Shown here in pieces: positions 7,401-14,425 of a stretch of DNA of 21,840 bases. How positions within the stretch are numbered: the first letter of the stretch is position 1; every line of letters begins with the position of its first letter. This DNA is from a virus, in IMG/VR virus record IMGVR_UViG_3300035659_000112, positions 1 through 21,840 of that record; one strand, written 5' to 3'. The position numbers and the translations under genes are program-made. The notes beneath the pieces are model-generated. The model was not told where the DNA came from and made no database searches. It saw only the letters and a program-made list of their open reading frames with translations.

Positions 7401-7570
7401 TGTGCAGCCATGTTTGTCAGTGGTGCGAATGCTATTTCATTCGTCGTCCACCGAGACACCATCCTGATCTGCGCGCCGTCAATCTTGCTGCCTTTCTGGA
7501 TGTCGTACACACCCGCGAAAGCTGCGCCGACAAGGCTACTGGCCATTAGGCATAAACATAATCCACGCAT
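4418..7570 (-). CDS. Long repeat-rich fibre with a Sec signal peptide
   Basis: The start is ATG at 7570, with a near-perfect GGGGAGGA 5 bases upstream; an upstream in-frame ATG at 7612 has no comparable site. The 1050-residue product begins with a signal peptide (MRGLCLCLMASSLVGAAFA, cut near residue 19). Residues about 67-467 are roughly 22 copies of an 18-residue unit with SN pairs spaced 7 and 11 apart, probably a trimeric coiled-coil stalk. Three related beta modules of about 100 residues follow (about 500-770), marked by YAADADEG and YVADADEG. The last 120 or so residues look like a C1q/TNF-type or similar beta-sandwich (GIYRISGNFTL, VDYELAVFIGD), probably the receptor-binding tip. It overlaps the upstream gene by 35 bases. 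A signal peptide is very unusual for a virion fibre; a cell-surface adhesin is the alternative. Confidence 0.8.
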   Translation of the reverse strand: MRGLCLCLMASSLVGAAFAGVYDIQKGSKIDGAQIRMVSRWTTNEIAFAPLTNMAAQASTTSTSAESNRATTVETSLSNQIVAVSNGAALVSGSISNQVVAESNRASWVEANVSNQIVALSNSCALVDGSLSNQVVAESNRASWVETYMSNQIVSVSNTCALVDGSVSNQVVAESNRAAWVETFLSNEFTTAIGGVSNMVIIESNRASWTEGTLSNTIVAVSGTYAGITHSLSNQILAESNRASVVEASLSNQTVAVSNQVSALSNTMAWIDGSISNQIVSESNRASWVETSLSNQIGSVSNQLAALSNTMAVVDTSISNQVIALSNRTSWVDGSISNQVVAESNRAAWVETSVSNQIVALSNMLSRVDGSLSNQIIAVSNAFAIVDGSISNQVVAESNRAAWVETSLSNQVVGLSNTTAWVDGSLSNQIVAISNLTAWIDGSLSNQIVAESNRASWVETDLSNRITSVGESVDGTFTITNYAQDMVSLRLGSTYTTSGNGSWMDFNVWGNNFSIASRSGMGLIFMNGLGKTLTEYTGLCRVYAADADEGSWNRKGDCLMNYRCVTNEVQLATASKLSSGGTAWFTNLGLTNIAHPSMNLWLGTTDGATFGCGPYIDWDNWGETVTLVGKYGQGLSVKTGSGKVYGSAYARLYVADADEGIENKKGFCAVNYNVLTNSIELKTSFARGLMVTNPTMNQNVRLKADQVLMGAGPYLDMYTLGSIVSIVNRYNDGLHLLSMTGYGYAPDAAIAFTYAPLYAKAVTARTGNADTATNKVTLLADSPAMTGPSIVFLDNVSRYSIANVYDPASAIVPGGGMAVFTNAASSASGKLAPLHVGNPESGSQHSNDVVNVNYTVEVERPFVNSTYLRRDGLLPMTGNMDMNQYHIFSNLYVYANLWRTGMLSDGVTYSLPANGVWILFTNFHEYAHTGWEKTPADETWMQMYPPTNVPTYQFIAQLQPKKQGIYRISGNFTLDTSSSVVDYELAVFIGDVYIPQFSKRFVNPNAPMQIAIEGVTPMNANTHVGIYVRQFTTNAKTITFGPCSLVVEKK
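6170..7372 (-). repeat. About 22 imperfect 54-bp tandem repeats in the fibre gene
   Basis: The segment encodes an 18-residue unit of the form SNQxVAxSNxxxWVxxSx. On the plus strand it shows recurring CTGATTCGATA-type blocks. Copies alternate between an ESNRASWVET type and a xSNxxAxVDGS type, giving a 36-residue higher-order period, and at least two places carry an extra heptad (near 6660 and 6790). It is a coding repeat, prone to expansion or contraction by recombination. Confidence 0.85.
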
Positions 7571-8237
7571 AAACGTCCTCCCCTTCATAAGTTGAACCAA
7601 CTTCATTGACATTCCAGCGAATTATCGAGCCCGCTGGTAATGCAATCGAAACTTCTTCCTCCGGGATCATTGTAGTGCCGTCCGTCAATGTCAACACGTT
7701 CATCGAGGGCACGCCGTCCACGGTCATCTCTACTTCACAATCACTGCCTTCTGGGGCCTTCTTGCTGCCTCCAGCAAGCAATGTAACTACACCGCCGCCC
7801 GCTGGTACTCTGTAGGCCATACTACTCAAGAGTTCGCCCACCACAGGCAACCCTTCCGACATGAAGTATATCGGGTATGGCGCGGTCGCAATCGGCACCA
7901 CTGTCTGCGCTGTGTCCGGTTCATCCATGACGTTTACCATGAATGACCCATACTTCGTGATTGAACCATCGGAACATGACCAGAACACATCAAGATACAC
8001 CACGGTCGTTTGTGGTGACATGTACCCTACAGGCACTACAATGGTCACTTCGTTGTTTTCAATAGGTGCCGCTGAAGCGTAAATCTTGCCACCCATTGTA
8101 CGCCAGTACATTGAGTACATCACCAACAGAGCATTGTCGGGCTTCACGCCTGCGCCGTCAAGTGCGGATATAACTTCCGTCCACACGCGGCCGCGCGCGG
8201 GCGAGAATGCGCCTGCAATCTGCTGTACGTTTATCAT
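7536..8237 (-). CDS. Putative baseplate/tail-tip adaptor protein
   Basis: A 233-residue protein whose ATG overlaps the preceding stop (ATGA at 8234-8237), with GGAGG upstream. The first 100 residues are beta-rich (ALLVMYSMYWRTM, TVVYLDVFWSCSDG, YGSFMVNV) and resemble the N-terminal domain of BppU-like baseplate adaptor proteins. The C-terminal half is another beta domain ending in DVYAWIMFMPNGQ. Its position between the hub-like protein and the fibre fits a fibre attachment protein. The family match is a pattern judgement only. Confidence 0.55.
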   Translation of the reverse strand: MINVQQIAGAFSPARGRVWTEVISALDGAGVKPDNALLVMYSMYWRTMGGKIYASAAPIENNEVTIVVPVGYMSPQTTVVYLDVFWSCSDGSITKYGSFMVNVMDEPDTAQTVVPIATAPYPIYFMSEGLPVVGELLSSMAYRVPAGGGVVTLLAGGSKKAPEGSDCEVEMTVDGVPSMNVLTLTDGTTMIPEEEVSIALPAGSIIRWNVNEVGSTYEGEDVYAWIMFMPNGQ

Positions 8238-9568
8238 GATACGCCTCCGCGTTTACCTGTTTTACGCGCATATGCTGCGCTGGATATTTCAACTCGTTTC
8301 GCGTCAATGAACTCTGAGCTTTGCGTGGTCAATGCCAGTTTCGTGCCTGATATAGAATGAGTCACCGATGCAATGTCGATCACGAGTCCACGCAACTCAG
8401 GATCGAACACGAGTTCGCATCGGTCTCCGGGCAGTATGTCTGGTCTGTTTGTTCGCAATGGTAGTTCGCCTGCCACTATCGGTACGCTCATCTGTTTGTG
8501 CAGCGAGCGCACTATGTCACCCATTTCATTCGTCAAGTCTTGGTCGCTATCTGTGCCTCCATTTACGATCCCGAAATCTTCATCAATGAAGCCTGCGTCC
8601 GCATCTATTCCGTAATGGTCATACAACCAGCCTTGTTGACTCAATTCGCTTGTGAAGCGAATGTCCTGCCCTACGCCTATGTTGACAGTCACGCTGCCGC
8701 CCGTGACTGAGAACCGCATCTTGTCGAAGTCTTTGTCCAGTCCTACTTCATCGTACTCGGCGGTTGCTGAACGTGCCACTTCTACCGTCGAGCTTGGCAC
8801 CTTGTCCTCATTCACGATGCCGGGCACGGCCACGTCTTCTGGATTGCCAGTCAGTGTGACTTGTTTCGTGCATCGCTTGACGTCACAACTCTCCAGCCGC
8901 ACCGTTGTTGCACAGTCAGTAATATCCTCCGCGAGTTCACCCGCGCCTGTTATCATGTCTGTGCCGATCCTGTGAATGGGCGTGGCTTCCCTGTCGAATA
9001 TCTCAATCTGCGTACCATTGAATCTGTACGCGCTACGCGGGAACCGCTTCTGCACGTATTCAGCGAATGCGGAAGCGAATGTCGCTGCCACAAGCCAACA
9101 TGCCTTGACCTTGAAATCGAGGGGCGTGCTCACAAGCGACGGTGCCGCGCCGCAGCCGGTGACACATCTTGCCATGACATTGTTCACACAGTACCGCATC
9201 AAATCCACCACAGGCGTCCCGATCTCGTCGGCTATCCGTACTATGTATGACAGTTGCATCTTTCGCCCGCCTGTGAAGCCTGCGCCCGCGTCCGCATAGG
9301 ATATAGCCCTGATCTGCCTTGTGCATGCGTAGTTACCAAGCCCTTGCACAACATAGGATCGCATTACCACGCCCGCCGTTGCTGACAATGGTTTCTTTCT
9401 GAATATCACTCTGCCCACTACTCGGATGCCATGGGCGACAACATCGACATGCGTGCCGGGCAACAGCACGGTCGCTGAAGTAAACGACAAAATCACAGAG
9501 CCGAGAGCGTTCACAACCACAACGTTCCCGGCACCAATCCCTGCCAATGATCTTACTGTCTGGGTCAT
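8234..9568 (-). CDS. Putative tail hub / tail-tip protein
   Basis: The start is ATG at 9568, overlapping the preceding stop (ATGA at 9565-9568); a longer frame from 9700 would run into that gene. The 444-residue product has an opening beta domain (about 1-85), a middle helical part with several cysteines (around 120-150), a segment typical of hub proteins in form (YVQKRFPRSAYRFNGTQIEIF, about 177-197), and a beta-rich second half ending in a strand run before KRGGVS. It follows tape measure and two tail proteins, the slot of the baseplate hub in siphoviruses. I judge the assignment from position and strand pattern, not from a diagnostic motif. Confidence 0.6.
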   Translation of the reverse strand: MTQTVRSLAGIGAGNVVVVNALGSVILSFTSATVLLPGTHVDVVAHGIRVVGRVIFRKKPLSATAGVVMRSYVVQGLGNYACTRQIRAISYADAGAGFTGGRKMQLSYIVRIADEIGTPVVDLMRYCVNNVMARCVTGCGAAPSLVSTPLDFKVKACWLVAATFASAFAEYVQKRFPRSAYRFNGTQIEIFDREATPIHRIGTDMITGAGELAEDITDCATTVRLESCDVKRCTKQVTLTGNPEDVAVPGIVNEDKVPSSTVEVARSATAEYDEVGLDKDFDKMRFSVTGGSVTVNIGVGQDIRFTSELSQQGWLYDHYGIDADAGFIDEDFGIVNGGTDSDQDLTNEMGDIVRSLHKQMSVPIVAGELPLRTNRPDILPGDRCELVFDPELRGLVIDIASVTHSISGTKLALTTQSSEFIDAKRVEISSAAYARKTGKRGGVS

Positions 9569-10089
9569 AGTATGATGTCGTAACCCCATGAGTCCACGAG
9601 CACATAGGGGCATGAAACATTGGATGGAACCTGTATCCGCAAGTGCATGACATTTTGCGTATAGAGCAACATCAGGTGACGAACTCGTATCAGTTGCCAT
9701 CCACGAGCCGGATGCAACTTCACTGTAACCTCGCTTATCGGTTGCGAACCGAATGAACCTGTATCATGGGTCATCGCCACATTGACAGGCACAATCAAGT
9801 TTCCGGTCTGTTGCGCGAAAGCGTTGCGCCATGCCCTGCACAGTATCCACCCCTCAATCTGTGCTGCCCGAGTCCCGCTTGCTTGGTCTATCGTATAGGG
9901 CCATTCGATGTCCAGCCCATCAGTCACCAGTGTGCCGTATCGAACGATAATTCCTGCATCGTATGTCATGCCCAAGTCCGGGCGTTGGATCGGCCTGACC
10001 GTGACCGTAGTCGGGTCATACATGCCGGGATATGAACTCAACCCCGTCGAGAAAAACTTGTCAAATGCTTCGATGCTTGTCAGAGTCAT
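9565..10089 (-). CDS. Tail protein of unknown function
   Basis: A 174-residue protein with AGGAG 6 bases before ATG. It starts 9 bases after the upstream gene stops and overlaps the downstream start (ATGA). It is beta-rich with aromatic residues (GYDIIL at the end, RAWRNAFAQQ in the middle) and has no signal peptide or membrane segment. Location between tape measure and hub suggests a distal-tail or tail-tip component. I do not recognise the family. Confidence 0.6.
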   Translation of the reverse strand: MTLTSIEAFDKFFSTGLSSYPGMYDPTTVTVRPIQRPDLGMTYDAGIIVRYGTLVTDGLDIEWPYTIDQASGTRAAQIEGWILCRAWRNAFAQQTGNLIVPVNVAMTHDTGSFGSQPISEVTVKLHPARGWQLIRVRHLMLLYTQNVMHLRIQVPSNVSCPYVLVDSWGYDIIL

Positions 10090-10098
10090 TGTCGTCTC

Positions 10099-11109
10099 CT
10101 ACTGGGCCTTTACAATTTCGATCCATGCGCGCTTCACAATGAAGTCACATTTCAGTCCACCATCAGCCGCAGCGGGTATGCCAAAGGATAATTGATTGAC
10201 ACCACTGGGCGTGACCGTGAACACCAGCCTAAGCGTGATAGCCTGCCCTACGTTCGATGATACCTTGTATAGCTGGTTCTGGTATAGGCTCGCTCCGGTA
10301 TCTACCCTGCGAAGACTAATTATCATAGGCTGGTCGGGATCCGCAAGGTATGCCACGTTTACTCGTGGTTGCACTTGCACGCAGAAGGCAACCTCCTGCG
10401 TCGCCGCTGCATATGCTGGGCACGTCCACGCCTGCATCGCAAAAGTGTCAACCGGGGTCGCGCCCTGACTGAAAAACAATCCCCACGTATTGTCATCATC
10501 TGTCACGCGTGACACACCCAGTCCTCCCGATGTCGATGCGGGATTCGTAAGCGTCCACGATTCGGGCGTCCTCTCAACCGGTGATCCTTGCGCCAACTCA
10601 ATTGAGAAGTCAGCATTCTTGAACATATAGTCCGATGTCATCATGCCCGCCTCCGTTACCTCGAAAGTGAATATCAAGCTGCAAAATGAACTGCCATGCA
10701 ACTGGCCCGGCAACACGTTCGTACACAGTTGCGAGCCGAAGGGCAAGTACCGCTCGCTCGTTGTGGGATTGACAATATCGCTGCCGACCGCATTCGATGC
10801 TGTGTATGCCTGATAGAAGCGAAGGTCTACTCGCTTCTGTGCGAACTGTCTGAACGTGCGACGCCAAAGGTCGTACTGTTGCAGGGGCATACGCAATGTC
10901 GTGCCCACGTCATATTCCACTTCACACGTCACGGTCTGCGTCAAGCCACCGAGTCCTTGAATCTGCGACCATAGCGAACTGTTCAACGGGGTCTTTTCCA
11001 CCGTGCCCGCCGATTGAACATTGAATACCGGATTGTCATTGACAGAGCACAGCACGGTGCCTTGTTGTACACCGTTCAAGTACAGCCGCACAATATCTGG
11101 TTCAGCCAT
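10099..11109 (-). CDS. Putative distal tail protein
   Basis: A 336-residue protein beginning MAEPDIVRLYLNGVQQG with AGGAG 5 bases upstream, directly after the tape measure. The N-terminal part (1-165) is beta-rich with one helix (YDLWRRTFRQFAQKRVDLRFYQ, about 79-100 in form). The second half (about 170-336) looks like a jelly-roll or carbohydrate-binding-type beta sandwich: WTLTNPASTSGGLGV, TWGLFFSQGA, AITLRLVFTV and a closing FIVKRAWIEIVKA. The gene position is that of Dit-like distal tail proteins, some of which carry such glycan-binding domains. Function is inferred. Confidence 0.6.
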   Translation of the reverse strand: MAEPDIVRLYLNGVQQGTVLCSVNDNPVFNVQSAGTVEKTPLNSSLWSQIQGLGGLTQTVTCEVEYDVGTTLRMPLQQYDLWRRTFRQFAQKRVDLRFYQAYTASNAVGSDIVNPTTSERYLPFGSQLCTNVLPGQLHGSSFCSLIFTFEVTEAGMMTSDYMFKNADFSIELAQGSPVERTPESWTLTNPASTSGGLGVSRVTDDDNTWGLFFSQGATPVDTFAMQAWTCPAYAAATQEVAFCVQVQPRVNVAYLADPDQPMIISLRRVDTGASLYQNQLYKVSSNVGQAITLRLVFTVTPSGVNQLSFGIPAAADGGLKCDFIVKRAWIEIVKAQ

Positions 11110-11117
11110 GGAGTCTC

Positions 11118-13613
11118 CTATGCCGCTGATCGTTGTGTTGCCAGTGCGTCCATACGCCGCTTCAAGTCCTCAATGGCCTTCTGGTGCGTCTCGATGGCCT
11201 TAGTCGTTGCGGTTGCTGCCACATCTTCTTTCTGCCACGTCTCGCGCATCTTGTCAAACAGTGTTGCCATTTTCTCGTGGGCGACGAATTGCTTTTTCTC
11301 TGCCGCTTCTTGCGCCTTCTTCACCTTGTCTACAGCGGTCGTTTTCTTCTCATCCTTGCCCTTGCCTTGATCTTCTGGCTTCGTCGTATATCTGTCCGAC
11401 CACTGCTCTTTGTCACGCTTATCTTTCTTCTCACGTTCCTTCTTTGCGCCGGGCCTGCTTTCGTCAATTGCTTCCGCTGCCAAAGCCTCTTGACTATCTC
11501 CTGCACGTTCTGGCTTGGCGCGCTCTCGGGCAATGTAGCGCATCTGATGTTCGCGCTCTGCCTTTGCGAATTTCTCGTCTTTCTCCTTGTCGGCCTTAAA
11601 GGATGGGCTACGCTTCTGAGCCGAGTCACGGTACTCTTTGTCCTCGCGCTGTTCGACGAAATCTTCTTCGTCCTTCTTCTCGGCTTCTGCTTCGCGATGC
11701 TCAACCGTCCACTTCGCTCGTCGCTCTGCGGTCTTTTGTTTCCGCTCTGCTTTCCACGCCTTTGAACGTTCGGTGCCGGACATCATTTCTTTCTTGGTTT
11801 CTTCCTCGACCGGTTTCGACTTGGCCTCCGCTTCCTTATCCGTCGCCTTGGCGCACTTGTTTGCTGCCGCCGCAAGAGCTTCTATCTCCCTTTCTGCTTT
11901 CGATACCACCGCCGTCTTGCTTCCCATCTCCACGTCTGTTCCTAACCCTTGTTTGACAGCCGCCTTGCCACCTGCACGCGATCTTTCTTCTTGGTAGGTC
12001 TCCTTACCTGCCCTATAGCCTTCGTTGCCCACTGCCGCCAATATCTCCCCTGCGCGGGACTTCTGCGTCGCGCCCTGCGTCGCATAGTCCGCTTGCATCC
12101 GTTCTTTCTCGCCGGTCTGCTCACGGAGATTCATCTGCTTTGCGTCTGCCAACCTCTTCTGCTTTCCAAGCTTATGCACCTGATCGCCTGCGCTCGTAGC
12201 TGCTTCTTCAAACATGCTGCCCATGCCGGGGAGCTTGGCCATTGCGTTGAGTATCGACGACACCATATCGGTCGCCTGATATTTCATGGTCACAATTTCG
12301 CTGTTCGCCACCGAGAATAGCAACTGCATCTTGAGTCCAACAATGTCGATTGCCGTCATCCAGTAATTCCAATATGACTTAGTAGCACCGAGAATGTTCG
12401 ACACCAGTTCTTCTCTCATCTCTCCTAACGCCGACACCGCCGCACGCGCACCGGAACTGACAGCCTTGACAAAGTCCGTGCCGTATTCCACAATCACTTT
12501 CTCAATCGGAGCAACCAAGTATTCCGAGATCACAAAACCCATTTCCATGAGTGCGTTAGTCAACTGTGCGCTCCGGGCAATACATGTATCGAGATTGTCT
12601 GCCGCATAACCCGCCGATGCACCTGAAGCGTTGTTGACTTCATCGGTCGCCTGCTTCACGAGATTGACACCGCCCTTTGCCGCGTTCAACAGTTCGGTCA
12701 TGCCCTTTGCGCCGCGCCGGGAGAATATCGTAACCATGTCCGCTGCGGTCATTCCTTTCGCGGCCATTTCGTCAATCAGTTCGGCCATGGTCTTTACTTC
12801 GCCACTCGCTTTTTTGATCTCAATGCCATACTTCGAAAAGGTATTGTCTCCTGTCTCTGCAATGGACATCAGCCGCATCATTGCGACGTTCAACTGAGAA
12901 GTGGCTGCTCCGCCATCCTTCACCGCATTGCCCATCCCTAACGCTGTGCCGACGATCTCTTGAAACGAGTATCCCATCTCTTGTGCCTGCGGTGCGATTG
13001 TGCCCAAGGTGTCACCGAGTTCTGATAGCCCGCTATACACACCCTTGATACTCGACTTCGCCAACACATCCATCACGTCGCCTGTACGGCTGCTATCTAT
13101 CCCGTACTGCCGCATCACTTGCGCTGTGATTCTGTAGGCGTCCGCAAGTGAATTCTGCGTTGCTGTGGCCAGTTCTGCTATGTCATCAGTCGTCTCGTAT
13201 ATCCGCGCTGTGTCCTGACCTTGTTTTGCCAAGATGGCCATGGCCTGTACTGTTTCCTCCGCGCCGTACATCGTATTCTCGGCCATGTTCCGTGCATGCA
13301 GTGAGACAGCCTCGAAGTCCTCACCCATCGAATGTGCGGTATTCTTGGAAGCCCACTCCAGTTTCTCGTAGGCTTCTTCCATGTGCAGTAGCTTCTCGAT
13401 GCCTTTCTTTGCGCCTTCGTAAAGGGCCTGACCGCTTGCGAACTCGAATATCTTCTTGAGCGCGCCTCCGCTGCCTTCCTTGGTTCCCTCGGCCAATTTC
13501 TGTCCTACCTTGACGCCCGCCTTCTGTGCATCCGTCTCAAGCTGTTTCCACACCTTCTGGATGTCTGCCGGGTCGCCCGTGATATTGATTACCATTTCGG
13601 ATTTCGATTGCAT
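11118..13613 (-). CDS. Tape measure protein
   Basis: An 831-residue protein, the second longest here, with AAGGAG just upstream of ATG at 13613, where the ribosome site overlaps the stop of the chaperone T frame. Residues about 70-290 match the TP901-type phage tail tape-measure core (PhageMin_Tail): ARNMAENTMYGAEETVQAM, a Gln/Asp-rich loop, and LGTIAPQAQEMGYSFQEIVG. It sets tail length and is packed inside the tube. The stretch at about 560-800 is an extremely charged Lys/Glu/Arg helix with almost no hydrophobic residues, unlike the hydrophobic membrane-crossing parts of many tape measures. The position right after the G/GT chaperones confirms the call. Confidence 0.9.
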   Translation of the reverse strand: MQSKSEMVINITGDPADIQKVWKQLETDAQKAGVKVGQKLAEGTKEGSGGALKKIFEFASGQALYEGAKKGIEKLLHMEEAYEKLEWASKNTAHSMGEDFEAVSLHARNMAENTMYGAEETVQAMAILAKQGQDTARIYETTDDIAELATATQNSLADAYRITAQVMRQYGIDSSRTGDVMDVLAKSSIKGVYSGLSELGDTLGTIAPQAQEMGYSFQEIVGTALGMGNAVKDGGAATSQLNVAMMRLMSIAETGDNTFSKYGIEIKKASGEVKTMAELIDEMAAKGMTAADMVTIFSRRGAKGMTELLNAAKGGVNLVKQATDEVNNASGASAGYAADNLDTCIARSAQLTNALMEMGFVISEYLVAPIEKVIVEYGTDFVKAVSSGARAAVSALGEMREELVSNILGATKSYWNYWMTAIDIVGLKMQLLFSVANSEIVTMKYQATDMVSSILNAMAKLPGMGSMFEEAATSAGDQVHKLGKQKRLADAKQMNLREQTGEKERMQADYATQGATQKSRAGEILAAVGNEGYRAGKETYQEERSRAGGKAAVKQGLGTDVEMGSKTAVVSKAEREIEALAAAANKCAKATDKEAEAKSKPVEEETKKEMMSGTERSKAWKAERKQKTAERRAKWTVEHREAEAEKKDEEDFVEQREDKEYRDSAQKRSPSFKADKEKDEKFAKAEREHQMRYIARERAKPERAGDSQEALAAEAIDESRPGAKKEREKKDKRDKEQWSDRYTTKPEDQGKGKDEKKTTAVDKVKKAQEAAEKKQFVAHEKMATLFDKMRETWQKEDVAATATTKAIETHQKAIEDLKRRMDALATQRSAA

Positions 13614-13614
13614 G

Positions 13615-14387
13615 CTACTCCTTCGAGTCCAGTTCGACTTGACTCAACACATTCATGGCGTCCACATACTTCATGGGCTGATCTATTATACCGCCCGCTA
13701 CAGGATATTGATTCATGCAATGATACGTATACCACTGCATGTACAGCCTTGATACATCAGTGGCAATCCGCAGTAAACATGTCTTGCTTCCTTGCATTAC
13801 GATCACGGTGCGCCCGTATTCGATTCCACGGTTTCGGAGCTTGGTTGTGTCGAGTCTGAAGGTGCAACGTCTACACCACTCGCCGGGTTCGCCGGTGCTA
13901 CAACTGCTGCCGGGACGCTGGCAGGGGAAAGCCCTGTTGCGACGGGCATAATCGATTCGCCCTGCCATGTCCAGTTTTTTCTTTGTGATGCCGACAAGTG
14001 GTTATAGGCATATATCGCCGTCGAGAGTTCATCGAGAATCCGGTACCGCTTGCCGAATGTCTTGACAAGCCATTCGAGCGGTATACGCATCGCCCTATCG
14101 CCCGTGCGCGTCGTGAAGCTTTCGGATCGTGGTATCTCGATGTTGTCATCCTCTACATGCAATGACTTGATCCCTACCAAGCACATACTCACCCACGCAT
14201 AAGACAAGGCATGCCCTTCATCATAGCCTGCCTTGTCCCACTGATGTGCTACCCGGCCAACTTCGAGATCGACCCATGACGGTGCATTGAGCACCATCCA
14301 CTTCGTCTTGACCGTGCCCTTGTCGGATGCCAACTCCACTGCGGTACGCTCATCAGCCGACAACCCTGTCAGAATTTCTCCCAGCAT
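13615..14387 (-). CDS. Tail assembly chaperone GT fusion made by -1 frameshift
   Basis: Reads as the G protein to about residue 138, slips back one base at 13974-13980 and continues CTG GAC ATG in the T frame to the stop at 13615, giving about 257 residues. The T part (about 117 residues) contains a Cys cluster (C-x6-C-x8-C-x2-C) and near its end the run YPVAGGIIDQPMKYVDAM, typical in form of T-domains in siphovirus chaperones (GG..DQP). The T frame is the only coding sequence between 13803 and the tape-measure start at 13613. No good ribosome site precedes a T-only start, so frameshifting is the natural explanation. Confidence 0.8.
13803..14387 (-). CDS. Tail assembly chaperone (G-type)
   Basis: A 194-residue protein with AGGAG upstream of ATG. 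Residues 1-137 form the likely folded chaperone domain (ADERTAVELASDKG, IPLEWLVKTFGKRYRILDELS). The tail beyond residue 138 is an Ala/Pro/Ser/Thr-rich linker of low complexity. Chaperones of this kind bind tape measure and tail tube during tail assembly. The codons for R136, K137 and N138 contain the slippery heptamer A AAA AAC (13974-13980), where a fraction of ribosomes should slip to make the longer GT form. The unshifted product is the lambda gpG analogue. Confidence 0.8.
   Translation of the reverse strand: MLGEILTGLSADERTAVELASDKGTVKTKWMVLNAPSWVDLEVGRVAHQWDKAGYDEGHALSYAWVSMCLVGIKSLHVEDDNIEIPRSESFTTRTGDRAMRIPLEWLVKTFGKRYRILDELSTAIYAYNHLSASQRKNWTWQGESIMPVATGLSPASVPAAVVAPANPASGVDVAPSDSTQPSSETVESNTGAP
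13919..13980 (-). promoter_or_regulatory. Programmed -1 frameshift site: slippery heptamer plus stem-loop
   Basis: The heptamer A AAA AAC (13974-13980) is in the correct phase of the G frame (AGA AAA AAC). After a 6-base spacer an 8-bp perfect stem begins: TGGCAGGG (13960-13967) pairs with CCCTGCCA (13919-13926). Its 33-base loop holds an inner GCCC/GGGC hairpin (13931-13934 with 13944-13947). Slippery site, spacer and stem match the standard design of bacterial frameshift signals. Confidence 0.85.
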
Positions 14388-14425
14388 GCTTCTCTCCTGT
14401 GTTCGTTTGTGATTACTGTCCGGGC

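Noticed and set aside
11133-11765. Plus-strand open frame of 210 codons opposite the tape measure
   Set aside because: It mirrors the Lys/Glu-rich codons of the tape measure, giving a Leu/Phe/Cys-rich frame with no start signal; a composition artefact.
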